Shown: piece by piece, positions 1 through 5,660 of the stretch | Layout: every line of letters begins with the position of its first letter | How positions within the stretch are numbered: the first letter of the stretch is position 1 | The notes under the pieces: generated by a model | Told to the model about the DNA's origin: nothing | Databases searched by the model: none | What the model saw: the letters and a program-made list of their open reading frames with translations, nothing else | Program-made: the position numbers and the translations under genes | Source: Dehalococcoidia bacterium | GTDB lineage: Bacteria > Chloroflexota > Dehalococcoidia > GIF9 > AB-539-J10 | Assembly (NCBI GenBank): GCA_018399375.1 | Contig: JAGYOV010000062.1 | Span: 1 to 6,054 of the forward strand | Direction of reading: 5' to 3' | DNA length: 6,054 nucleotides

Positions 1-46
1 GTTTTCTAAATAAGGAGAGTTCAAGAGGGAGGACAAAGAGACCAAG

Positions 47-511
47 ATGTTGTTGAAAGTGAACGGGAAAGAGTATGATGTGGAGGTAGAGGAGTGGAAG
101 AGTTTGTTGGAGGTGTTGCGGGAAGAACTGGGATTTACGGGAGTAAAGACGGGATGTGAGGAAGGGGAGTGTGGAGCATGTACGGTATTGGTGGATGGCA
201 AGGCGGTAAATAGTTGTTTGATGCTGGTGAGGCAGGCAGAGGGGAAAGAAATCACTACTATTGAGGGTTTATCGGGAGAGGACGGATCGCTGCATCCTTT
301 GCAGGCGGCTTTCGTAGAACATTTTGCGGTACAGTGTGGTTTTTGTACTCCGGGGGTTCTTTTATCGGCCAAGGCTTTACTGGATGAAAACCCGCATCCG
401 ACGGAGGAGGAGGTAAGGGAAGCGTTAGGTGGTAATTTGTGCCGGTGCACTGGTTATGTGAAGATAGTGGAGGCGGTACTGGCAGCCAGTGAAAAGGCAA
501 TTACCAGCTAG
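47..511 (+). CDS. [2Fe-2S] iron-sulfur subunit of a molybdenum hydroxylase (XDH/CoxS family)
   Basis: This is the electron-transfer subunit of a xanthine dehydrogenase-family hydroxylase. It passes electrons from the molybdenum centre to FAD through two [2Fe-2S] clusters in the cytoplasm. The N-terminal plant-ferredoxin-like domain (about residues 1-75) has C37, C42, C45 and C57 in the pattern CEEGECGAC...C. The C-terminal helical domain has C97, C100, C132 and C134 in QCGFCTPG and LCRCTGY; Q96 is the glutamine that in this family contacts the pterin cofactor. All eight ligands are present, and 154 aa is a normal length. There is no Tat or other signal sequence. The start is ATG 47: an in-frame stop at 11-13 rules out extension, and the nearest good Shine-Dalgarno sequence, GAGGGAGG (25-32), is 14 bases away, which is rather far. 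TTG codons at 50 and 53 directly follow. The FAD subunit follows after 71 bases. The family call is secure; the substrate is unknown. Confidence 0.96.
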   Translation: MLLKVNGKEYDVEVEEWKSLLEVLREELGFTGVKTGCEEGECGACTVLVDGKAVNSCLMLVRQAEGKEITTIEGLSGEDGSLHPLQAAFVEHFAVQCGFCTPGVLLSAKALLDENPHPTEEEVREALGGNLCRCTGYVKIVEAVLAASEKAITS

Positions 512-570
512 GGCATGTTGGTTCTGGTGGCCGATATTCCTGCAAATTTATTCGTAGGTGCTATTTGAGA

Positions 571-576
571 GGAGGT
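571..576 (+). promoter_or_regulatory. Shine-Dalgarno site supporting a GTG start
   Basis: GGAGGT, preceded by GAGA, lies six bases before GTG 583. It selects this GTG as the start of the FAD subunit; the next in-frame ATG is at residue 21, inside the conserved domain. Confidence 0.85.
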
Positions 577-582
577 AAATAA

Positions 583-1482
583 GTGAATACAGCAGTTTCG
601 GTTTCCCGTTGGCGGCATCCACGTTTTGGCTATCTGGAGGCGATGAGTGTTGAGGAAGCGTGTGCGTTGCTGGGGGAACACAGAGAGAAGGCATATCTGG
701 TAGCGGGTGGCACGGACCTGATGGTTGCCATGAGGAATGGCAAGATAGCTCCCCCGGAGCATGTTATCAGCATCAAAAAGATTTCAAATCTTAGTTATAT
801 CAGGGATGAAGGTGGCGAGCTTAAGATAGGTGCTTTGGCTACACTGGATGATATATGTCATTCAGATATGGTGAAGGAGAAGTTTCCCTTAATTGCGGAG
901 TCGGCAAGGCAGATTGGCTCAAGACAGATTCGCAATGTAGGTACGATAGGGGGGAATTTATGCAATGCTGCGCCATCGGCGGATATGGCTCCTTCTTTAA
1001 TTGGGTTAGGAGCGAGGGCAGTGATAAGGAGTACTGAGGGGAGTCGAGAGGTAACACTGGAGGAATTTTTCCGAGGGCCTGGTCAGACGAGTCTTGGTAG
1101 AGGAGAGATGCTCGTGGAGATCGCAGTACCAGAGCAGGCGCCGTATACTGGTGGAGCCTATATCAAGCTTCCGGCGAGGACTGCAATAGATCTGGCCCTG
1201 GTTGGAGTAGCATGTGTAATAACGCTTGATGCTGAGAAGAGTAAGGCTAGTGAGGTAAGGATAGTTCTGGGAGCGGTAGCACCGGTACCCATGAGGGCAT
1301 GTAAAGCGGAAGATGCCTTGAGGAGCGCGTTGATAAATGATGAAGCGATAGATGCGAGCGCTGAAATAGCTTCTCAGGAAGCGCTTCCTATTTCTGATGT
1401 TCGCGGATCTGCTGAATATCGGCGCGCAATGGTAAAGGTATTAGCGCGAAATGCCATAAAACAGGCTGTGGCCCGCGCCTAG
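583..1482 (+). CDS. FAD-binding subunit of the molybdenum hydroxylase (CoxM/XdhB-like)
   Basis: This flavin subunit takes electrons from the [2Fe-2S] subunit and passes them to an external acceptor. The FAD-binding domain (about residues 8-180) shows the two family signatures AGGTD (41-45) and, after SRQIRNVG, TIGGN (121-125) followed by LCNAAPSADMAP, which bind the FAD diphosphate and isoalloxazine. The C-terminal CO-dehydrogenase-flavoprotein domain (about 190-295) ends with the typical SDVRGSAEYRRAM motif (271-283). At 299 aa the length is standard. Its five cysteines (27, 92, 127, 211, 240) form no CxxC cluster, and there is no insertion of the kind that carries an extra [4Fe-4S] in 4-hydroxybenzoyl-CoA reductase. 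Translation starts at GTG 583 with a strong ribosome-binding site. It lies between the small and large subunit genes, probably in one operon. There is no signal peptide. The electron acceptor cannot be told from sequence. Confidence 0.95.
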   Translation: MNTAVSVSRWRHPRFGYLEAMSVEEACALLGEHREKAYLVAGGTDLMVAMRNGKIAPPEHVISIKKISNLSYIRDEGGELKIGALATLDDICHSDMVKEKFPLIAESARQIGSRQIRNVGTIGGNLCNAAPSADMAPSLIGLGARAVIRSTEGSREVTLEEFFRGPGQTSLGRGEMLVEIAVPEQAPYTGGAYIKLPARTAIDLALVGVACVITLDAEKSKASEVRIVLGAVAPVPMRACKAEDALRSALINDEAIDASAEIASQEALPISDVRGSAEYRRAMVKVLARNAIKQAVARA

Positions 1483-1509
1483 CAAAAGGGCGCCAATAGA
1501 GAAGTAGAA

Positions 1510-3852
1510 ATGGGAGGCAAAGTGCAAGAGCTTAGCTACGTAGGAAAAGATGTACCCAGAGTTGATGCTGTGGTGAAGGTGACAGGGAAAGCTATGTTTG
1601 GTTCTGATTTCACCATGGCAGGAATGTTACATGCTAAAGTGTTGAGGAGTCCGCACAGGCACGCGAAAATTGTCAGCATTGATAAGAGTAAGGCAGAAGC
1701 CTTGCCCGGGGTGCGGATAGTCGTGACGCCGGATGATATGCCTCAGATACCCATATCTCCCCTTCTGGGAGATCAATGCGTATTGTCTAAAGATAACAAG
1801 GTTCGCTGTCTTGGTGAACCTGTAGTGGCTGTGGCGGCAGATAGCGTTGAGATGGCCGAACAGGCGGTGCAATTAATAGATATAGTTTATGAGGAGTTGC
1901 CTGCTGTCGTTGATATTGAAGAGGCTTTCGAGAAGTCACCCCCTGTTGTGGTGCACCCGGATCTCCCCGGTTATAAGCAGTTGACGGGTTTGCCCATTCG
2001 TCCTGATCCCGAGAGGCCCAATGTGTGTCAGACGTATAAAATTCACCAGGGGGATGTTGAGAGTGGTTTCAAACAGGCTGATCTGATAGTCGAAAACAGG
2101 TTCACTACGGCGAGGATACAGCACGTTCCTATGGAGCCCCACATCGCTCTGGCATGGGTTGACTCCGATGGTGTCTTGACGGTGCGATCATCTACACAAC
2201 TTTCATATCTGGTGAAGGACTGGCTTTGCAGAGCATTTAGTTTATCTCCTTCGAAGGTGCGGATGCTATCGCCATTTATAGGTGGAGGGTTTGGAGGCAA
2301 GGGGGGCATGAGAGCCGAGGCCGTTGCTACTTTGCTTTGTTTGAAGAGTGGTAGGCCGGTGAGGGTAAGCTATACGCGCGAGGATATGTTCATCTTTGGT
2401 GGACATCGCGTGCCATATGTTATGGATATAAAGGATGGCATTAAGAAGGATGGGACTCTGGTAGCCAGGGAGATGAGAGTGCTGCTGGATTTGGGAGCTT
2501 ACTCTGATTTTGGTCCCTTGCTTGTCAGGAGAGCTGTTTATGGAGCTGTGGGGACTTACCGAATTCCGAACTTCAAGCTGGATTCTTATGGGATATATAC
2601 TAATTCTCCCTTAACCGGTGCCTTGAGAGGCTTCGGGTGCCCTGAGGTCCAGTGGCCAATAGAACAGCAGATGGATGCCCTTGCAGACAAGCTGGGGATG
2701 GATCCTGTGGAGATAAGGGAAATAAATATCTTGAAGGATGGCGACAGAGACGTTTCTGGCATGATTACGCGCAGCATGGGAGTGAAGGAATGTCTTGATA
2801 GAGCAGCGGATTGGATATCGTGGGGTAAAAAAGAGAAAGAGGCAGATGGTCCCTGGAAGATAGCTCGTGGCATTGCCATTGGTAATAAATCTGTCTCCAG
2901 TGGACATCCTTCAGCAGTGACGGTGAAAGTGTGGCAGGATGGAGTGGTAGAAGTGCGGCACAGCGCAGCTCGCCTGGGGCAGGGTATCAGCACTACTGTA
3001 GGCCAAATAGCCGCTGAGCAATTTAACGTTCCCGTAGAACAGGTTCGGGTAACATGTGGAGATACATCATTTTGCCCATACGATTTTGGTACGGTGGCCA
3101 GTCGGTCGATGGTACATGTTGGTAATGCGTTGATCGCCGCTTGTCAGGATGCGCAACAGCAGCTGTTCAGAATAGCAGCTCCGAAATTGGGAGTTGAACC
3201 CTCTGAGATGGGGATAGGTGCAGGAAAGGTTTTTGTGAAGAGAACGCCGGAGAAATCAGTGAAGATTGCTGAGTTATTCACGCCTTTTGGATTGCCTTTA
3301 GGTAGAGTAGAGATTGTGGGAGAAGGTTATTACTCAGCGCCGGCTGTGCCTGAAGATCCGGAGACGGGCCAGAGTGAGAGAGCTGTATTTGGTTATTCTC
3401 ATGCGGCCAGTGGAGTTGAGGTGGCGGTTAATGTGGAGACGGGCGAGGTGAAGGTATTAAGACACGTGATGGCTTGCGATGTGGGCAAGGCCGTGAACCC
3501 CAAGATAGTTGAAGGGCAAATAGAAGGTGGTATAGGTATGGGTATAGGAACGAGCATTTATGAAGAAGTGGTGATGAATCAGGGTGCGGTAGTTAATGCG
3601 AGCCTGACTGATTACCACATTCCAACGTCACTTGATATGCCCAAATATGAAGACAGTAAAGCCATAATAGTTGAAGTGGCAGATCCTGAAGGGCCTTTTG
3701 GAGCCAAGGGAACAGGAGAGGTCCCTTTGGTGACAACGGCCCCGGCTGTGGCCAATGCGGTGTATAGAGCTACAGGTGTTCGCATAAAGGATCTGCCGCT
3801 CTCCAAGGAAAAGGTTCTGGCTGGCATCCAGGCGTTGGGGAAAACCCTTTAG
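1510..3852 (+). CDS. Large molybdopterin-binding catalytic subunit of the molybdenum hydroxylase (XDH/CoxL family)
   Basis: This is the catalytic subunit, binding a molybdopterin cofactor and hydroxylating a carbon centre with oxygen from water. The N-terminal a/b-hammerhead domain spans about 20-130. The Mo-cofactor domains follow, with HVPMEPH (205-211), GGGFGGKGG (258-266), the active-site loop ALRGFG (371-376; R373), GQG (490-492), TVASRS (528-533) and, near the C terminus, GAKGTGE (731-737), where E737 matches the conserved catalytic glutamate. At 780 aa the protein is full length and unbroken. The loop is not the AYRCSFR of form I CO dehydrogenase nor the AYRGAGR of form II; it resembles xanthine, purine or N-heterocycle dehydrogenases but continues RGFGC. 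No Tat signal is present, so the enzyme should be cytoplasmic. The start is uncertain: ATG 1510 has only a weak AGAGAAG upstream, while in-frame GTG 1522 has GGGAGG four bases before it. The substrate is not determinable from sequence. Confidence 0.95.
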   Translation: MGGKVQELSYVGKDVPRVDAVVKVTGKAMFGSDFTMAGMLHAKVLRSPHRHAKIVSIDKSKAEALPGVRIVVTPDDMPQIPISPLLGDQCVLSKDNKVRCLGEPVVAVAADSVEMAEQAVQLIDIVYEELPAVVDIEEAFEKSPPVVVHPDLPGYKQLTGLPIRPDPERPNVCQTYKIHQGDVESGFKQADLIVENRFTTARIQHVPMEPHIALAWVDSDGVLTVRSSTQLSYLVKDWLCRAFSLSPSKVRMLSPFIGGGFGGKGGMRAEAVATLLCLKSGRPVRVSYTREDMFIFGGHRVPYVMDIKDGIKKDGTLVAREMRVLLDLGAYSDFGPLLVRRAVYGAVGTYRIPNFKLDSYGIYTNSPLTGALRGFGCPEVQWPIEQQMDALADKLGMDPVEIREINILKDGDRDVSGMITRSMGVKECLDRAADWISWGKKEKEADGPWKIARGIAIGNKSVSSGHPSAVTVKVWQDGVVEVRHSAARLGQGISTTVGQIAAEQFNVPVEQVRVTCGDTSFCPYDFGTVASRSMVHVGNALIAACQDAQQQLFRIAAPKLGVEPSEMGIGAGKVFVKRTPEKSVKIAELFTPFGLPLGRVEIVGEGYYSAPAVPEDPETGQSERAVFGYSHAASGVEVAVNVETGEVKVLRHVMACDVGKAVNPKIVEGQIEGGIGMGIGTSIYEEVVMNQGAVVNASLTDYHIPTSLDMPKYEDSKAIIVEVADPEGPFGAKGTGEVPLVTTAPAVANAVYRATGVRIKDLPLSKEKVLAGIQALGKTL
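1512..1517 (+). promoter_or_regulatory. Possible Shine-Dalgarno site pointing to GTG 1522
   Basis: GGGAGG overlaps the annotated ATG 1510 and precedes an in-frame GTG (1522) by four bases. If it is used, the large subunit begins at codon 5 (776 aa) and its leader gap becomes 39 bases. Only four non-conserved residues are affected. The Gly-Gly codons at this spot could also produce the motif by chance. Confidence 0.4.
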
Positions 3853-3866
3853 GGGTGAATTTAGTA

Positions 3867-3899
3867 GGGAGGAGGAGGTATGCCTATGGAATGAGTTGA
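3867..3899 (+). other. Very strong Shine-Dalgarno sequence opening only minimal ORFs
   Basis: GGGAGGAGGAGGT (3867-3879) is the best anti-16S match in the window, yet it leads only to ATG CCT ATG GAA TGA (3880-3894). The second ATG (3886) has ideal spacing. The stop overlaps another start in ATGA (3891-3894), which reads ATG AGT TGA. This could be a leader mini-ORF, a ribosome loading site or a vestige of a lost gene; chance in purine-rich DNA is also possible. Confidence 0.35.
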
Positions 3900-3927
3900 A
3901 GCAGGGTTGTTGTGATCCCCGTTTTTC

Positions 3928-3955
3928 CCATTAACATTCAGAGGTGAAGTTAAGG
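3928..3955 (+). promoter_or_regulatory. Predicted hairpin overlapping the dctP ribosome-binding site
   Basis: CC-TTAAC-TTCA on the left arm (3928-3940, with A bulges at 3930 and 3936) pairs with TGAA-GTTAA-GG on the right (3945-3955). This gives 11 pairs around a four-base GAGG loop. The right arm ends inside AAGGAGGT (3952-3959), the dctP Shine-Dalgarno site, so folding would partly hide it. The stem is mostly A-U and stability was not computed. Confidence 0.35.
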
Positions 3956-3959
3956 AGGT
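3952..3959 (+). promoter_or_regulatory. Shine-Dalgarno site of dctP
   Basis: AAGGAGGT lies four bases before ATG 3964 (five from the last G). It is near-consensus and fixes the dctP start, which also begins a classical lipoprotein signal peptide. Confidence 0.85.
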
Positions 3960-3963
3960 ATTA

Positions 3964-5028
3964 ATGAAAAAGCATGTGTTAGTTTTGGTGACGGTGCTGG
4001 TGCTGTCTATTCTGGTAGTTGCTGGTTGCACATCTACATCGCCGAGTCCGAGTCCGAGTCCGAGCCCGAGTCCCAGTCCTACATCTACGCCCAGTGAGCC
4101 TGTAACATTTGACCTCGTGAGCTATGCAACTTCGGATGAGGCTACTGTTCAGCGGGCTATGATCATCTTGGATATGGTCAATGCGGAGTTTGAAGGAGAA
4201 GTATTCTATGATTGGATTGGTGGTCCAGAAGTAGTTCCTCCGCTTGAGCTTCAAGGAGCAACGGCGCAGGGATTGATAGATGGCTGCCTTGTTCCCCCCT
4301 CCTATTATCGGGGGGTGCTGCCTCAAGCTGAAATTGCGGATTATACTGATTGCAGTTGGGATGAGTTGGTAGAAGTTGGCTATCTGGATGATCAGCGAGC
4401 GATTCATGAAACTAAAGGGATGTTCTATTGGGCTGATGCTTATTTGCCGAGTGAAGGAGAAGGCCGTACGTACTTTTACCTTTTTACCAATGTTAATGCG
4501 TCCACACCAGATGAATTAGCAGGCGCCAGGATACGCGTGTTTCCGGCGATAAGTCCCTTTATAACTGCTTTGGGAGCTGAACCGGTCTTGATGACTCCAG
4601 CGGATATATATACAGCGCTCGACAGAGGAGTGATTGATGGATTCGTGGATATTAGCGAAGGCATTGTTTCAGACTATCACTATGAGGAAATTCTCAACTA
4701 CTATGTTCCACATGGATTCTACCGCACGTCAACGAGCGTCTTGCTAAATATGGATAGCTGGAATCGCCTCTCACCCGATCTGCAGGAAAGAATAATAAAC
4801 TTCACGGAAACGGAAGTAGTGGAGGCGTGGCAAGCCGCTTTCAATAATAATATCCCCCAAGAAGATCAGGCAATAATAGATGCCGGAATTGTGCCTTTGG
4901 AATGGTCCCAGGATGATGTCAATGATTTTCTGAAGACTGCCTACACTGCTGGATGGGAGAGCGTGGAAGCGGAATTTCCTGGATTCATTGACACGTATGC
5001 AGATGAATACTGGATCCACTACAGATAA
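3964..5028 (+). CDS. dctP: TRAP transporter substrate-binding lipoprotein (DctP family)
   Basis: This is the extracytoplasmic solute receptor of a TRAP transporter, which binds a small organic anion and delivers it to DctQ/DctM. It starts with a lipoprotein signal peptide: MKKH, a hydrophobic core to about residue 20, and lipobox VVAGC with the lipid-bearing Cys at 22. A Ser-Pro linker (26-37) then leads to the binding domain (about 44-354). Family marks are GGPEVVPP (84-91), an AQGLIDG segment (99-105), and ELAGARIRV (182-190), in which R189 fits the arginine that in DctP proteins pairs with the ligand carboxylate. These are followed by GAEPVLMTPADIYTALDRGVIDG (202-224). At 354 aa it is full length. 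The lipid anchor, instead of a free periplasmic protein, suggests a monoderm-like cell. It comes 111 bases after the hydroxylase genes and is followed by a strong hairpin before dctQ. The family is secure; the ligand is unknown. Confidence 0.94.
   Translation: MKKHVLVLVTVLVLSILVVAGCTSTSPSPSPSPSPSPSPTSTPSEPVTFDLVSYATSDEATVQRAMIILDMVNAEFEGEVFYDWIGGPEVVPPLELQGATAQGLIDGCLVPPSYYRGVLPQAEIADYTDCSWDELVEVGYLDDQRAIHETKGMFYWADAYLPSEGEGRTYFYLFTNVNASTPDELAGARIRVFPAISPFITALGAEPVLMTPADIYTALDRGVIDGFVDISEGIVSDYHYEEILNYYVPHGFYRTSTSVLLNMDSWNRLSPDLQERIINFTETEVVEAWQAAFNNNIPQEDQAIIDAGIVPLEWSQDDVNDFLKTAYTAGWESVEAEFPGFIDTYADEYWIHYR
4042..4080 (+). repeat. dctP: Hexanucleotide tandem repeat CCGAGT encoding a Ser-Pro linker
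   Basis: There are about 6.5 copies of a six-base unit: three perfect CCGAGT, then CCGAGC, CCGAGT, CCCAGT and CCT. They encode alternating Pro-Ser directly after the lipidated Cys of DctP. Copy changes would add or remove two residues without shifting frame, so linker length could vary between strains. Confidence 0.9.
4294..4315 (+). other. dctP: C6/G6 inverted repeat inside dctP
   Basis: Six Cs (4294-4299) and six Gs (4310-4315) are separated by ten bases and could form a GC-only six-base-pair stem in the mRNA. They encode part of VPPSYYRGV. No U tract follows, so it is not a terminator. It may simply reflect Pro and Arg-Gly codons. Confidence 0.4.
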
Positions 5029-5045
5029 ATAGTAGTATGGGGTTG

Positions 5046-5081
5046 TGAGGGGATATATGGATTAATTCCATGTTCCCCTCA
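5046..5081 (+). promoter_or_regulatory. Strong hairpin between dctP and dctQ
   Basis: The left arm 5046-5061 (TGAGGGGA, bulged T, ATATGGA) pairs with the right arm 5067-5081 (TCCATGT, TCCCCTCA). This gives 15 pairs, one of them G-U, with a single bulge at 5054 and a five-base TTAAT loop. GGGG (5039-5042) and CCCC (5086-5089) could extend the base. There is no run of T after it, so it does not look like an intrinsic terminator. Stem-loops after a binding-protein gene are known in transport operons to protect the 3' end of that message and allow more binding protein than permease; that role is inferred here. It buries the ATG at 5070 in the stem. Confidence 0.7.
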
Positions 5082-5108
5082 ATCTCCCCTGTGTATTGTG
5101 AGTTAGTT

Positions 5109-5651
5109 ATGAAACTTGTATGGCAATTATCGAGAGCGATTGAATATGTTACGGGTATCATGGCTTACATGGGGGGAATTGTGATTGCCTTCATGGTGGG
5201 CATGGTATGCTGGGATATACTGAGCCGGAAAATAGTGTTTGGCCATGGTGTCCCTTGGACGCTCGAGGTTGTTGAATATGGTCTTCTCTGGTTTACTCTA
5301 TTGTGTGCAGCGTGGGTTTTGAAGAACGATAGACATGTAAGGATTGATATTCTTCTCGCGCACTTTTCTTCTCGTAAGCAGAGTATCTTGAACATGTTTA
5401 CTTCTATTGTATGTGCTCTTGCCTGTCTTGCTGTAACCTGGTACGGTGCTGCAGTTGTTCACAGGTTTTTCGTTTCAGGGGAGCTTATGCCTACGATTTT
5501 GATGGTTCCCAAGTATGTGCCATATCTTATTATTCCTGTTGGTTTTGCATTGTTGTTTCTCCAGTTCCTGTTGAAGGCTGGACAGTACGGAGCACAGTGG
5601 AGGAAAAGAGCTGACGATGTGGATGTGTTTGCTTCAGATGAAGGGAGATAA
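5109..5651 (+). CDS. dctQ: TRAP transporter small permease subunit (DctQ family)
   Basis: This small membrane subunit of the TRAP transporter works with DctM. The open frame reaches back to ATG 5070, but ATG 5109 is preferred. It gives 180 aa starting MKLVWQLSRAIEYVTG, the usual amphipathic DctQ N terminus; it lies outside the hairpin that buries ATG 5070; and it has a weak GTGAG six bases upstream. Four membrane segments are visible at about residues 15-37, 52-71, 94-117 and 135-156 of the 180-aa form. The family motif lies between segments one and three as PWTLEVVEYGLLW followed by KNDRHVRIDILL, with the conserved His and Asp. The C-terminal segment has the typical YLIIPVGFALL. The tail is charged and probably cytoplasmic. 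dctM starts nine bases after the stop codon, indicating translational coupling. The family call is firm; the start is moderately sure. Confidence 0.9.
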   Translation: MKLVWQLSRAIEYVTGIMAYMGGIVIAFMVGMVCWDILSRKIVFGHGVPWTLEVVEYGLLWFTLLCAAWVLKNDRHVRIDILLAHFSSRKQSILNMFTSIVCALACLAVTWYGAAVVHRFFVSGELMPTILMVPKYVPYLIIPVGFALLFLQFLLKAGQYGAQWRKRADDVDVFASDEGR

Positions 5652-5660
5652 CCTGGCTAT

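Noticed and set aside
47..480. Strong purine excess on the + strand in the first genes
   Set aside because: It is consistent with codon use and coding-strand purine loading; there is no sharp boundary that would indicate an origin or transferred segment.
515..568. 17-codon ORF (MLVLVADIPANLFVGAI) in the gap between the small and FAD subunit genes
   Set aside because: It has no usable ribosome-binding site (TAGGG one base from the ATG) and no recognisable features; a short open frame in a 71-base gap is expected by chance.
583..1482. 4-hydroxybenzoyl-CoA reductase flavoprotein subunit
   Set aside because: The insertion with extra cysteines for a [4Fe-4S] cluster is absent; the five cysteines are scattered.
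1475..1493. GCGCC/GGCGC inverted repeat across the FAD subunit stop codon
   Set aside because: Only five pairs with a nine-base loop, no T run after it, and the large subunit gene follows at once; not a credible terminator.
2281..2308. G-rich tract resembling a G-quadruplex
   Set aside because: It is explained by Gly codons of the conserved GGGFGGKGG cofactor motif.
47..3852. Aerobic CO dehydrogenase (coxSML)
   Set aside because: The large subunit lacks the AYRCSFR loop of form I and the AYRGAGR of form II, and the order is S-M-L rather than the common M-S-L of cox operons.
3904..3926. Possible intrinsic terminator (GGG...CCC then TTTTT) between the hydroxylase and dctP genes
   Set aside because: The stem has only three solid pairs with an adjoining mismatch, too weak to call a terminator.
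5057..5065. ATG GAT TAA after GAGGGG, a second tiny ORF with a ribosome-binding-like sequence
   Set aside because: Both elements lie in the 5' arm and loop of the hairpin; likely a by-product of the stem sequence.
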